Below are positions 25,101 to 40,100 of a stretch of 64,000 bases of DNA, piece by piece (position 1 is the first letter of the stretch; every line of letters starts with the position of its first letter). The stretch is from Todiramphus chloris collaris (taxonomy: Eukaryota; Chordata; Aves; Coraciiformes; Alcedinidae): the NCBI GenBank assembly GCA_025345505.1, contig JANVCC010000018.1:34470959-34534958 (forward strand), in the 5' to 3' direction. The position numbers and the translations under genes were made by a program. A model generated the notes under the pieces. The model was not told the DNA's origin. It saw only the letters and a list, made by a program, of their open reading frames with translations, and did no database searches.

Positions 25101-28100
25101 TTCCATATTGACATGAGCAGTAGAGCCATTACTGACCTTTGATGGCAGTTGTAACTGTAATATTACTTCAAAGGAGGTATTGTTCTGGCCGCGTTTCTGA
25201 AGACTGGAGTGTGTATTGTGACTCTCCATACATTGATCTGATTTGTACAGGCATGTCATTCAGTGTCCCTAACAACTATATGGTGACATTTCCAGTAAAG
25301 ATTCACCCCTCTGTTTTAAGTATATTCACATGGGTTGGAAGGATTAAAATTAGTAATAAAAGGTAACTTGTTGATTTTGAGAAGGTTTTTCCCTTCTGTT
25401 TTGCTGTAGACTACAGCAGTGTCCAAGTGCAAGTCCCTGAGTGGAAATAATTCACTGATGGTGACCTGTTCCCCTTAATCTTCCACCCATATTGTCAAAG
25501 CCTAGAAATTCTTTTTCCTAACCCTGGTAGTAGTGTCAGCAATCACGGGAGGTCACATACACCTGAAATTGATTACATTAATGAAAAAAACCCAAAATTG
25601 AAGTTATAACTAAATTGCATGCAATTTATTAGTACAAATTACTTCTGGATTACTTTCCTGCATTGTTTTGTGAAATTAATTTAGGCACGTAACTCACTTG
25701 TATAGAGGGTTCAACTAAGGAGGATAGGCAGGGAATGAGGCATATGCCATTCTTTGGTTGTGCCCATTTTGTTGTCTGGCAGTAGTACACCAACATATAA
25801 ACTGCCTCATTTACAGCTGTCACTGGCACACATTGTCTGCCAACATTGCTCCTGCAGAGAGAAACTCCATCAGAGGGGCAAGGCAGGCAGCTCTCATGCT
25901 GCAACACATTGGGTCGCTGCAACTGCTCCTTCAGTGCTGCTGAACTGGAGAACTCGGTGCCAGTAACTGTAATCTGGTCAATTCAAATTGAAAGCAGTGT
26001 GTTTTTTATATGCAGCCTACTGTGGGCTCAGTATCTGGTTTCTTGTCACTACAAAGGTTGCTCAGCCAAAGGTCAGTGAACTGAATTCCATTACATTTGG
26101 GCATCATAGAACTGCCTTCTCAAAATTTGTTTGGCTAGTCTTCTGTAAACCTAGGTCAGATATTCACTTCCTCTCTAGATTTTTGGGGCTTTTTTTTGTT
26201 TGTTTTTTTTTTTCCCAAGAAGTCTTATTTGGGCAAAATATGCTAAGCACCAGAGTGTCAGTACTTTTTTTGCTGTTGTTCTTTTGGAGCTAAGTATCTT
26301 TGTAAAAAGAGATAGTAAAAGAAGATATTGAATTAAAGTCACTGCTGGACTAATGGGAATCCTGCAGTCATTTACTGGGATTTGGTGTCTACTGTAGTAA
26401 GTTAATGTAAGATGTGACACAAAGCTTGTTGAAATTAGTGAAAACATATTGACTGGCCACCTAGTCTCTCATCCAAGCCAGGTGGCTTCCATGCTTACCA
26501 TTAAACCTAAATTGTGTCTTGTGTGTGTGAAAAGTTCAGGACTTTAATGATGTGCATTGTTCTAAATATTTGTATTCATGCATGTTAATGGTACAGTGCT
26601 GCTGGCTCCAACTTGGAATTGCTCGAGTACTATCTGCAAACATAACATGTCCTTATTAATAGTAAGGAGAAAATAACTTCAGAATATAATCTTCTACCTA
26701 AAATGAAAGAACTGGACTGTTGGTAGAAGGGTTGTATTGGATTCCTGAGCCTCTGTCCTTGGGCTAAACCATAGCAAGTAAGTACCAGATTACAGGCCAC
26801 ACTCCAGACAGGAGAGCTGAGTTTCCTGAATCTCCACCATTCTGGTGGACAGCGAGGCTAGAAACAAATAACCAGCTCTTGCAAAGTTTTCTCTTTCTTC
26901 TATTCCTGAATACTTCTTCATTTTAAAAATGTAAGGACCTATAAAAGAAATTCAAGAAACAGCGTAGGCATACTAGTAAATGTCAAAGTGTACTAGCCAA
27001 AGTTACCTGAAGGTGACAAAGCCCAGCAAAGCTTGCCAATGGGACAATATTTATTCAGTTACCTTTCTTAGTACTTGTAAGAGCTTAAAAAAAATAATTG
27101 ACTGATATATTGAATATTCTGGTTCTAAGAGTCTTGTCAAAGGTGAAGTACACTGCTGCATAAGCCTGTTTCACTTTCTATATGAAGGCTTTTGATTTTA
27201 CTTAAAATACAAGAAAAAATTAAGTCTGTAATGCAACATGTTTCAGCTGACCTCTGTTAGATTCTCTCTGGTACTCTTCTGTACCCTTGAAGAGGGAAAT
27301 GTAGAAGAAATTGCGATCTGTGGGAAAAAAAAAACCCTCAGCATTTATGGAAGTTCTTTATTTTATAAAATCAGGATCACTTTTGACTTTAGCAATCTGA
27401 GTGCAGCTTGGTGGTAAAGAATTGTCTCTAAGCTGGTGACCCAGGGTGTATCATTTTACTAGCAAGTACACTGAGGTCAACAGGTTCCTCACCTGCAGCC
27501 TCAAGTGCTGGCCTACTAAGGGAGTCTTGTCCAGAAGGAAATACTTGCTTGCAGTGTGAAAACTTGCTAAGAAGAGTAATGAACACAGAAATGCTGTAAT
27601 CCTTGGAATCTATTCTTCATTGAAATCTTCTGTATCCAGAACCATGATCATGTTCCAGTATGGCAATGTTTCTTACTAGCTTAATGTTTTGCTAAGTTTT
27701 ACAGAAGATAATTAACATTTTGCAAGTCTTTTAAGTTGGTGGATTTCCTTCTTGGCAAGGTGAGGGGAGATGTAGAGGTGGTGGTAGAGCTGCTTAGCTG
27801 TGATTATCAATGGAAACAGTCTGCAGTTAGCTGTAGTAGCTCCAAAGAGCTTCTGAGTTCTTCAGTAGCCATGAGATTGTTTCCTTAATCTTCTCTCCTG
27901 GAGTTGGTATGATGTTTAGCCTATCATTGGATAGGCACATGGAGTCAATACTGAAATCTAAGTCACTGTTGACATTAATTTCTAAAAATAAACATCAGAT
28001 TCATTTTAGTGGAACTCATGTAGGTGAGCAGAGTGTGACCTGATCTTTCAAGGAGTGACTCAGTGTTTGTGGTGAACTTCAGATGCTTTGACGGGGAGGA

Positions 28101-31100
28101 AGGGATGACTGCGATACAAACATGGTGCAGACAACTCATTTAACATAGTTTGTCTCATAGCAAGAGGGCGTGGATACAAAACCAGTTTTCTTATCTTTCC
28201 TGGGATTTAGGCTTCCATCTGTGAGTTATTTTGGGGTGAAATAGTTTGATTCTTCTATTCAAGGCTGCGGCAGTCCTTACATCCTGGTGTGCTACTTTAC
28301 GGTAAGAGTTACTTATCCACACTTTGAAGGGGCTGAGTCTAAAGCATCCTTCTTTCAGGGTGATAAGAGTTATAGTGATGAGGAACCTTGTTAAAACAAG
28401 TTATTTCTATCCCATTAGTGAGGGAAGAGAAAAACGACTTGATTTTGCACCAGTAAACAATCTTGCGTAGTCTGAATTTAATATTTTGCTTCACTATAAA
28501 GTAATTGAATTTGGCACAGAGGAAGGGGAGTCACTGTCTTGCTAGTTGATGTATGAAGAGAAGCTCTTGGGAGACACGGGTTGTTCAGTGACTCATGTTA
28601 ATCATCAGTAACAGCATGCCCTCTGTGGTTGCCCATCTCCCTTGGGCAGGATAGAGCTTGTCTTGACAGTTAAGAGGTGCAGGACTTGTTGTTGTTTGTT
28701 TTGCTCTTTCACCTCCGGGTAACTAATCCTCACCATTCCTGGTAAGACAACGTGGAAAACTACAAGATGTTTTTCTTCATTTACTGCAAGGAGTAAACTT
28801 GTGTAAGTTAATGCCTGGGAGTGACCTTCCCATATGTATCAACCTGCGTTTTTTTCGAACATACATATGTAGATGTGTATTTTTGCATACACATATTGAT
28901 ATATATATATTTATGTATGTATATAGTGTGTGTATGCTATGTATATTTAGATATGTGTATATGTGTGCCTGTGTATGCTTTGCTAACCTTGGAATCACTG
29001 ACAGATGCTAATTATCACTTGGTAAAATTAAACCGATGATTTTTGCATCCCCAGAAGAGAAAATAACTAAATAAATAATGTCCTGGTGCCTCACACTGGT
29101 TGCCTAAGATACGCCAGCCTGTGTCAGGGCCTTGTCAAAAACGACCTTGCCTTTATTTGAATGGCTGGACTTCATGGAGTTGTAACCATGGAAGTCTGTC
29201 TTCTGTGTAAGCTAGCGTGCTCAAATCGTGGTGCTTGCTCAGCTGTCTCTGTGTCTGGCCAGACTTAAGGGCTTTACTTATGTAACTTATTTCAGACAAT
29301 AAAGTGCTTACAAAACATCAAAATGAGTGTAATGGTGTAAGATATGCACCAATATAATTGTGCCAGCTAATTGGGACATACAGCGGCATAAATAAATAGC
29401 TTGAAGGAGATTAGGTTTTCACTGGCTCTGAGGAAGAAGTTCTTCAGTATGGGGTGGCATGACTCTGGAATAGATTGCCCAGAGAAGTTGTGGATGACCT
29501 CTTCCTGGAGGCTGTTCAAGGGCAGGTTGGCTGAAGCCTTGAGCTCCCAAGTCTAGTTGAGAGGTGCTCCAGGACAGAATGTGTGCCTGCATTCTAGCCT
29601 CTTTGGTTGCAGCCTTGTGTGTTTGCCTTCACGGGTGCTGAAGGTGGGCTAGTAATACACTGGGCTGTGAAACCGAGCATCTGCAGAACCTGGAACGTGT
29701 CCAGTTTTGCCACTGTTGCAGGGGTGATGATAACTTTTGGCAGGCTTCTGCTTGTGACAAAGCCTTAAACAGCCACAGTTTCTGGCTTTCTGAATGTGCC
29801 GTTTCATGGCATTGTTCTGCTGTGAACTCTGCCAGCAGGGTTACCCTCAGAGCTTTTCTTTGTAGGCAGAGCCATGAAAGCATGAGCTTGTACTCCATAC
29901 TAACAGCAAATCAAAATGTGACTGTGTATGGTCCCGTCACACATGCTGATAAGTTTTTCCTATTGGCTTTTTATGCTTTTACAAAAAGACAGAACTTTGT
30001 TTACCTTCACATGCAGAAGGTACGGCCCTTTGTGATCCTTTCACCAACCTGCTATGTAACAGGAGCCCTCTGAATTCACCAGCTAGATCCCTGCTGAAGC
30101 AAGAGAATGTGACTGAGAAGAAAATTCACCAGAATTCAGTGGTGGAAATTTCATCACAGCTTTCACAAATTTGTTTTGTTTCCTGACATTTTCATATGCT
30201 GCAGAGGATGATACTGGGTATTTTCTGTGCTGTAAAACCTTTACGAGTGTTTATTTGGAACAATTGAATAGTAACATTACAAATCAATTAAAAACTGGTT
30301 TCTTAATCATGGAATTGGGGTCTGTGTTCTTCAGAGAGAGGCAAGTGGATTTTTGTGTTTCTTCATTTGAAAGAAAGCTTCCTTTGATCTGATAAACAAT
30401 AGAGCACCAGCAACTGAAACCTGTCATGCTGCAGGGTTAGTGAAATTACCATCCCTGTCTAATCTAAAGAAACAGAATTCAAGTATGCATTAGATCTTTG
30501 ATCTGGATCTGCATCTCCGAAGGTCAGACAGTCTTCCTGAAGCATCTCTAATTGAGTGATCTGATATGTTTAAGTGGAAGCAGAAACAGGAGTGGCCTTT
30601 GAAGGATGTAGATAGCATCACATTCTTCAATAGGAACCTGCTAGGATGCTAAAATTAGTTACAAAGGAGATACAAAACTAGTCTTTGATCAGAGAAGTCA
30701 GCTGCCATGAAGGCTCTGATGTGCAAGAAGTCCCTTCCTATCAGTGAAACTGCCTTGCCTTCAGCAGGGCGTATTTTCTAGTCAAGGATCCCAGAATCAG
30801 GCCCCAGGGGAGTCTGAAACTCTGTGGGTTTTTCAGCGCGTTATTCAGTGATACCTTTGGCTATGTGGAGGTGACTTCTGTTGACCTTACAGGAGATGTG
30901 TCTGTGGTTTATAGGATAATAATCAGGTGGCTGCTGTGTTTGTGAATGCAGCTAATGGTTAAGAAACAGGGCTGCAGAAGGATTAAAAAAAAAAAAATGT
31001 AATTTGCACCTACAGAGCTGCAAGAACACACCATGCAGATACGGTTGCTTTTGTTGAGAGAGAATGTTGACATTTATTAATAAAGTTAGAAATCTTGTTC

Positions 31101-34100
31101 TCTTGTTCTGCTCTCAGCTGGATCAAAGGTAATTTTGTTGCTGATCCAAATAATAGCAGTGGCAGTCAGCCCTGGTTTAGAAAATAATATCAACAAAATC
31201 CAACATGCTAGCCTTACAAAAACATAGATAGAACTTTGCAGTAGTATAGTCCATTTTTTTCTGAAAGAGGACATTCGTCTAGAGGCATAAACACATTTTT
31301 CTGTTGCCTTTTCATGTATTGCTGGGAAAACCTGTAAATACCCATAAAAACTTAGCACAACACCTTCTCAATGACTTGCACTGCTGTTACTGCTGGTATT
31401 TTAAAGGGATGTGTATATCTGTAGTTGGCAGAGTAACCCATCTGTGCTGTGCGGATAGGAGCTGTCAGGAGAAAATATGAAAGTATTGGCAGCTTTATTT
31501 CACAATTTCACATTCTTCGGAGCATTTTGGAATCGTAATATCTCTGATCCTTCAGGGGGAGAAAACAAATAACTGCATGCATAGTCCTTCTTAGGGAAAG
31601 GCTAGGTGTTTTTTCCAAGGGGGTCCTACCATGGAGGGAGATTAGTAGCTGTGTAGGAGAAATACAGGTGTGATCTTGTGTTTATGTGAGAACAGGGTTC
31701 TTCATGAAACCTGGTGTGCCAGTGCTGGGCTAGGCAGTACTGCAGTCTCAGAGTTTGCCTTAATGTCTCTTAAAAACTATCCTAGTGGCAGGAGAGTCTG
31801 CTGCATGTGGCATCTTATGGCTCCCGATTCTTCATCAACTAGCTCTTGTTTCAGAAGCCACTGGAGCCACAACTGGGGGTAACTGGCTGTTGGACTATGG
31901 GTCCTGAGTGGCAAAATGTAGAGGCTGCAGCCTCAGGGGTGAGGTAGGAGATGGCCAGTGGGACTTAATGGGTTGAACTGAGACCCCACCCAGATGAAAT
32001 AAGGCTAATTACTTTTCACATCTCATGGGCTGCTAGGTGTTTTTATCCATTCTAGTCGACAAATCTTCCTATGCCACTGGGTTTTGATGCTTGAAGCTAA
32101 TGGGAAGGAAGAAACACGACCTATTTTTTTTTTTTAGTGCTAAGGAATGTTCTTTTATATTCCATTTGCAGTAAGTACAGAAAATACAGATGGGAATGCT
32201 TTATTCATTGTGACAAAACAATGTGACTGTTGCATACATAGAATGAGCTCACGACACTTTCAGCGCTCTGCTGGCTCACGATGTCACACAAAAAAGACAA
32301 TCGTGTGTTTTCATCTTAAAAGTTTAGGTGATAAACATGTTATAAAATAGGAAATGTGTGTGAATTTCTCATTATGGGGATGCTTTGTTTTTAAACTTTT
32401 ATTTTTCTTCACAGAATTTAGAATAGAAAAGGAACCTATGGTGCTCATCTAGTCCAACTGTAGGATCACTCCAGACTGAAAATTAAACCATGTTGTTAAG
32501 GGCATTGTCCAAATGGCTCTTAAACACTGACCGATTCAGGGCACAGACCACCTCTCTAGGAAGCATGGTCCAGTGTGTGGCCACCCTCTCAGTTAAGAAA
32601 TGCTTCCTAATGTTGAGTCTGAACATTCCCTGATGCATCTTTGAACTTTTCCCACACATTCTATCAGTGGATACCAGGGAGAAGAGATCAGCACCTCCCT
32701 CTCCACTTCCCCTCCTCAGGAAGCTGTAGAGAGTAATGAGGTCACCCCTCATTTCTCCAAGCTAGACAGACCAGAGTCCTCAGCCACCCCTTGCAGGTCA
32801 TTCCTTCCAGCTGTTTCACCAGCTTTGTTACCCTCCTCTCAACACATTCAAGGATCTTTGCAGCCGTCTTAAATTGCGGGGCCCAGAACTGCACACACTA
32901 CTGCAGGTGAGGCCACACCAGTGCTGAATACAGCGGGATAATCACCTCTTTTGACGGGCGGGTTGCACTGTGCCTGATGCACCCCGGGATGCCAGTTGCT
33001 CTCTCAGCTGCCAGGGCACGCTGCTGACTCTTACAAGGATAGCATTTGCTTACTTTTCAAAGCTTGCTTATGAACCTGCTCTCTTTGGTGCTATTACAGT
33101 GAACTTCAAACAATTGCCAAATACCGAACATGTTTTCAGAAAATAAAGAAACAAAACACAATTATCGTGGTTTTCTTCCCTCCACAAAATCATAATTCTA
33201 CCAAGCAAGCTTGATTCCCACTAACAAAGGGATATCTCTAAATCCCTGCAGGTTTTCAGCTATAGCAGTATTGGACTTTCATGTGCAAGATACCAAACTC
33301 TTTCCTGCTGTTCTAACTCTGCTGGAGCAACTGTGAGATTCAAAGATCAACTTGCTGTTTGTCTCTACAAGACTGAGTTTCCAATAGTTCAGAACTTGAC
33401 AGTTCTCAAGTACCTTGCTGAACTGGGACTTTACTGGGAAGCAAAGGATAGTCTTGTGAAATAACTTGGAGAAATCAAAAGAAATAAAGACATGAATAAA
33501 CATAATCTAGCATGGAAATTAGAGAACAACTTGCATTTAATTAAGAGGTACTAAAGAGTAGTTGAATTAATAAACACATTGCCGTTATGCTTGTATTCAT
33601 GTGTAGTATACATTTTGAAAAGGAAGATAGATGTTGCTTGTTGAAAGGGTTTCTTTTGTGATGCAAAACACTTGCTATAAATATGCCACTTTGACAAAAG
33701 AGAATAGTACGAGGAGGAGTTAAATGTAGAATGCTGAACAGGACATTTAAATTATTCTCTGTCATCTCTGAGAAGTTTCTGTTGGAAAAATGCATGAAAA
33801 TAACACTTTCTTGAATTACTGAAACATGGTAAATTACAAACAAAAACATGTATCTAGTGAAGGAAGTTAGCTGCCAGGTAGGGTTTGAGTTGTTAGTCTT
33901 GAAATTTATTCTTCTAGTTGTCCTGGTTTGGGTGAGAACAGAACTAATTCTGTTCAGTGATTTTACTTTTCAGCTCAGTTCTTCTAACTCACTGCGCTGT
34001 CTGAAGTCAGCAGCCTGTTCTCATAGGCAGGGTCTGCTGCCAGCAGTGATAACACCAAGGATTGGTGTGCAGACCAAGGCCACTGCTGGATCTTGTGTGT

Positions 34101-37100
34101 CACGTTGTGGGGTGCAGAAAGTGAAAGGCTGCACCTGCAGGGAGGAGCAGACAGGATGGGTGACTCTGAATTGACCAGCGAGGTATTCCAGCCCACAGAC
34201 ATCATGTTTGGTGTAAGGCTGAGTGATCCAAAGGGTCTGTGGCTCTTCTCCCTTATTGGCCTGCCTTTGCCAGCTTTGCTTGGTTTTGCTCAGGTCCTCT
34301 TTTGGTTCCTTCCTCGGAGCACCCAAGGAGGCCTCTGCCCATTCTGCCTTTGATCCCAGTCTGTGTGTTCCTGAATCCAGCACCAGAATCCAGCTCCTGA
34401 ACACAGCTCCTGTCTGCTGGGGAGCCCAGTCTGGGACTTTCCCAGTGCCTGCTCTACAGCATCAGTGGTGATGGTAATGTAATTACCATCAGGGGGGTAT
34501 ACTTGTTTTGTATGTATTTGTATATATTCCATTTGTATTATTATTATTTTAATTTTAATCTTCATTAAAGCTGTTCTAGTTTCCTTTTCTAATATCTAAG
34601 TGTCTTTCCCTTATTCCCTTTCTCTTCCCCTTTGGGGAGGGAGGGGGGTTAACAGAGAGTGTCTGCTGTAGGTCTAAGGGGCTGCCCTGGCCCTAAACCG
34701 TGGCACTAGTCATGCAGGATGGTTCCTTCATGAGAAGTTTTTGCTAGCTGAGTATGCTTTATGAACCCCTTAGATCTTCCAGGCTGCTCTAAGTTTTTCT
34801 TGTCTTTTATGCTAGCCACTAAGCTCCCCAACCTTGTTCTTAAAAATAAATAAATAAATAATCAAAAAAACCCCCAAAAAACCAAACAAGTCCTAGCACA
34901 TAACTGTAATAATTTTGAAACTTCTTGTCACTCTGTTGGCTGAGACCTTTTTAAAAACAGACGAATGCTCTGGTAATCTGCCCTGTGTTTTTAGCTAGAG
35001 GTCCAACTGGAGAAGAACCAGTATACCTGCCCAGTGTTCTCACAAGAAAATACCTGTGACTAGGAAAGATCCTGTATCTGTAGCACAAATACTATTTCAA
35101 TCATACATTTTATCAAATAGAAATGTAAAAGTTTTCAGGATAGTGTGATTCCACTGAATGGAATTCTTGCTGTACCTTATGATGGAAACTGGCAGTAGGT
35201 TTTGCAGTCTCCTGCTCTAGAACAACCAACAGTGCATCCCGACCCTCAATCTGGCAGTCACCTGCTGCTTGCCAGGCCAGGCTGAAAATCCTCTTGCTGC
35301 ATTTCCCAGTTTGCTTGGAGTCCTCTGGCTGCTGCTCTGCCCAAGTCTCTCTGACTCGGAGCTGCCTGCCTGTACACTCAGCGGGACTTTCAAGTTCTGG
35401 TTCAGTTTCTGTTGCAAAGTGTTCCAGGTTTCACTTTGCTTCAGTTGCTTTTTATTTCCATTAGCAATGCTGGGGATTTTTTTTTGTTTCACATTGATGG
35501 AACAGAATACAATTTCATGTCATTAATTGGAAGATAGATCCAGCTTCAATGGTATTCTTCTTCTTTTGATGGGAAAGAGCGAGCCAAGATTTGTGTTTCA
35601 TAGCATCTGGTTTCCTCCAGTCCATCAGAGACTCGCATGTAAGTGGATTCCCAACGCTGCAGGAACACATTTTTCCTACGGCAAGAAAATGATGATAGAA
35701 TCACTTGCTTCATTTGTGTACATCACTGGCAAGTCTTGTTTCCTGAAATACAAGGGAGATCAAAAGAAGGAGACTTGGGAGTGACTTTAGAGGCTTCCTC
35801 AGCTGCACACAGCTCAGAGACCCCTTGCATGGCACTGCTTGTAGCTGAAACTTCTGTAGAACCTTCTTTTTTTCCTTTCTTGGTCTTTCCCCTTTTTCTG
35901 CTTCTTCCACTTCTGTCTCTCCTTTTCCCTTTCTGCACACTGGAAGAATACCAAGTAAACCCCTGAGAAAACTCCCATCATCTCTTGTTTTGCGCAGTGA
36001 TAGATGTCTTTGTACTTGCCGAAGACTCTTGTGTTTCTGAGTGTTACCTTGTTACTTGCACAGAGGTCAATGGTTTGTTCCCAGCTATCTTAAATAAGAA
36101 ACTTTTCCCTTCAGGTTTTAATAGCTATACATACACAGAAATAGATTTGAATGCATTTTATCACAGTGCAACGTCTGACAAGGAAAATGCGAGGTTAGCA
36201 GGCAGTGGCCATGCAGCAGTTTACTGTCTTTTGTATCTTTCTAGAAAAAGAAAATATGTTTTCCTTTGCTGACTGCTTGTGATTAAGAGCCTTTGAAAAA
36301 CCCAAATCTGTCTCAAATTTTAATTGCATTTCTTAAATACTGGCCTCTTTCAAGATACCAGCCACATACTGCGCAGAGGTAGAGGTGTGCAGATTGCCTG
36401 GCTGAGAAGTGTCTCAGCGGCATCCAGGGACCTGCAAACTGATTTTGCATAAAGCTGCACAGATTGCCCTCCCGGTTCAAGAGAGTATTTCATATGGCGT
36501 TTCCTTAATTACGTCTCTCTCCGCAAGCGGAAGATTGCTGCCAGCAGGAGACCAGGGCAGTGCAGGCTGCATGTGGCCACTGTTCAGGGACCCTTCTGTT
36601 TCTTTTCAGAATGAAAATTTCTGTGGTCAGTTTTTAGGATGCTGAAACATTTTCCTGAGGATGAAGCGTTGAAAGGGGGTTTAGCTATTTGAAGGTCTGT
36701 TCTGAGGAGACTGTGTTTTCCTTCTGTCGCATGTAATGCAATATTTGCTGTGGCAGGTAGTCATTTGACTTTTGGGAATAGTTATGCAATGCTGATTTTT
36801 TTTTTTTTTTCCTTCAATTTCTTCTTTATTACCCTCGTTTACCTCACACAGCTTCTCACCTCTTTTTTTCCTGATGTACCTAGCTGAGTTGTATTTTCCT
36901 GTGCTAAGAACAATGAATTTATCGTATGAACCTTTGTAAAGGTCTGTCACAGCACTGCCATCTTTCCGCAGCAAAAATTGCCAGAGGTCAGTTGTGCTCT
37001 CTTTTCCTCAGCCAGGCAAAGAAAGAGGAATTTGGCAGAAAGTCTCTGCCTCTATAGGTTGCAAATGTAACAGGTCCCCAAGGATTTGCATGTCAGCCTT

Positions 37101-40100
37101 GTGAATGTGTGAGATTGTTTTTCATTGCTTCTGTTTGAAAGCAAAACCACAGTAGAAACAGAATAAAAGAAAGCAGATGTTTCTTAATGTGTTTGTAAGT
37201 GGCGTTGCCTCCTCCTTGCTTTTCTGAAGAAGGTACACATAGGCTTGAGTTAACACTGTTACAGTTCTGCCCATTTGGGGTGGTTAGGGCTTATATCTCT
37301 TTGTTACAAGTATAGTATCTCCTTATTATCTGGAAGTATGTGTTAAGTCTCATCTGTCTGAGAATTGAAGTTTATTAATCCTCTGCAGTAACTACACTAC
37401 ATCTGCATTTTACACCGTGACTGTCCCTTTGGTTGTGTTTCTGTGACTTCTAAAGACTCCCGTTTGATATTTTCAGCTGCGGGAGTGAGCTGGAGCTTAC
37501 CTTGATGTAGCTCAGATGCTGTTTATGGAGTTCGTCTTTCAAATACCTGTAGCTGGTCATGCTGCAGCTTCTGCTGAGCCATTCTCTTAGGGTGTGCTTT
37601 TGCTACTGATACAAATTGATGAGATTGTGATGCTGACGTTATTGATGCTCCTTTCCTTGTTCCTCTGGTGCCTGCATTATGCTTGTGCAAGAAAGCTGCA
37701 GGAGCTGCTTGGCAGGAGGGAAGAACTCTTTGTCAATTCAGCGACAGTGGTGAGAGCTGCTTAGCTGTATCATCAAACTGCAGCCTAAAGGTGTCCCTGC
37801 CAAATGCAATACATTCAGTTTTGAGCTGAGTCAGTGAATGGATAACGTAGCTGCTGCCATTCTGAAGTAGGGGCAGGCATCAGGAAAGAGTAATCAGGTT
37901 GAAAGAGTAGGAAGGGAACCAGGAGGGCCATCTCTCAGTCTTTTGATGCACAGGTCTAGATAGACCTATGCCAGTCTGTGAAACAGGTCCTTGAGGTGGA
38001 CACAGACATGCTTTGGATTTTTAAATGTCAGACTTCTAAAATGTGTTTGTGGTCTGACAAGCCAGCTTAGAAGCTATTTATTATAAGGCCCTGTTCTCAG
38101 CATGTGTGGTCCGAATATTTTTTTGAGGTGAGATTTTCTGTTAGAGAGCAGGCTGTTTGTTCTTGAGATCTGTCTGAATGATGGAACAGTTCGGGTTAGG
38201 CTTTTGGACCCTTCAGTTCTGGGATGAAGAGGCTGTAGGCTGGGCAGTGCTACACATCTCACCAGCCAATGCACTGAATGGTACTCGCTGTCATTCCCTT
38301 TACTTGCAGGCAGGAGGACTGAAGCCCAGGGAATGCCTTATCTCCAGAAAGTTAAGAGTCCGGAGCAGAAGACTGACCTCCCACATCTAGTTGGTGGACA
38401 CCAGACACTCAGCAGTATGCCTCCTGACACCATGAAGAGATTTGAAACTAGGCATGAGTCAGCTTTGTCCCATTTATATTAACTGGGCTAATGAAATAAG
38501 GCAGAGAAGTTCTCTTTAATCACGGCAATTTCACAGTTTCTATTAATACTGCTACTTGAGTCATCTTGCCTGTAGTACAGCAGAAGTAATATTCGTTTAT
38601 CTTATCTGGGTTAGAAAAGTCCTGGACTAGTGAGATTTTTTGCAGTGTATTGAGTGTCTTGGTTTAAACAGGATGGAATAACGAAATGCTGCTGACATGT
38701 AGTAGTGGAAGGACCACATGAGGTGTTTGATGGTTGTCAGTAGGCAAGCCTCTCTAATATGGAAGTTCTTCTGAAAACAGGTTCAGGAAGCATAGAGAGG
38801 GGGAAAAAAAAGAAGGAAATTGTGACCTGTCTGAAGTGATGAGAAGCTTCTAAGGAATTTTGGATAGAGGATGTGATTAGATAAAAGATCAGATTTTGCT
38901 GCACTTCCGTTCCAGTCTGGACATGATTTATGATGATAACATTCTCATTTTGTCATTCTGATGTTAAAAGCACAATAGAATTTCTCATGTTACCAGGGAT
39001 AACAGTTCAGGTTAGCTAGGAGATCTGCTTCTCTCCCGTATTAGTTGTATGGAAAACAGAAATCTTGTAACAGAAGAGTTTTCACTCTAGTGAAAGATAC
39101 AAAAAGTGATGTGGCTGAAAGCTGGAACTGAGGTGGCTTCTGAACAGAAGCAAACAAATGTTTTAAATGAAGGCAGTTAATTAACTACAGGAACAATTTA
39201 CAACGACTTGCAGATTCTCTGTTTTTATCAGTTCAGGAATGGAGCTGGTGAGGGGTGGGGAGGAAATTCTGAAGGAACTCTTTACTCCTAAGCGGAATTA
39301 ATTCGGGGATGCTGAAGGTCAGAACAGATGGGAGTGGTCCCCAGTGGTCCCACCTGGCCAGGCCTGAGCGTGTCTTTGAAGTATTTCTCCAAGCAGTCTG
39401 AACCCCTATCCTCCTGTTACCTGTTGCAAATCAATAAACAGAAATGAAAACCAGGGCAGAGATCAGGATACTTCAGCTATGATAGACTTACTTTATAAAT
39501 TGGGCTACTGAATAAGTGATTAGCTCATTTCAGCAGTTTTGTATCTCAAAATAGACGTCCTGTTTTTGCTGCTTTTTAAGCCTAATAAGGAAACCAGCTC
39601 TAAATACTAGGATAAAATGGAGATATCTCTGAGGATTTTTTTCCTCTCTTACTTTTGTGAATAGAAATATAGATTAACAGTAAAACTATACCCAGGAAAG
39701 GATGTTCAGAAAACAATCACCCTGCTAAGTATGGGAGACAAACATCAAATTATAATGGTAGACTATTAGCTTTATCAGAGTGTTCTTTACAGAATTAAAG
39801 ATAGATTAGGATCATATTAAGTAAATATTTTCCTCTGAAACTTCACAATGAATATATATTTCGATGGTGTCTCTCGCAGTGTCTTCTGGCATGCTGAAAC
39901 ATAGTAAAACCACAATATTTCTATGCTAAAGCAGCCTATCCTGTTAAGAATACAGATGCTTTCCCAAACTGGTGTATGAATAGCCATGAACCGAGTTTTT
40001 CTGAACATGGTACCTCTGATTCTATGAATACTCTTTTCAGGTTCCTTTCAGTTGCATCACACCCTGGAAACATCAGAAGCAGCAAGGTAGTACAAAGCTG

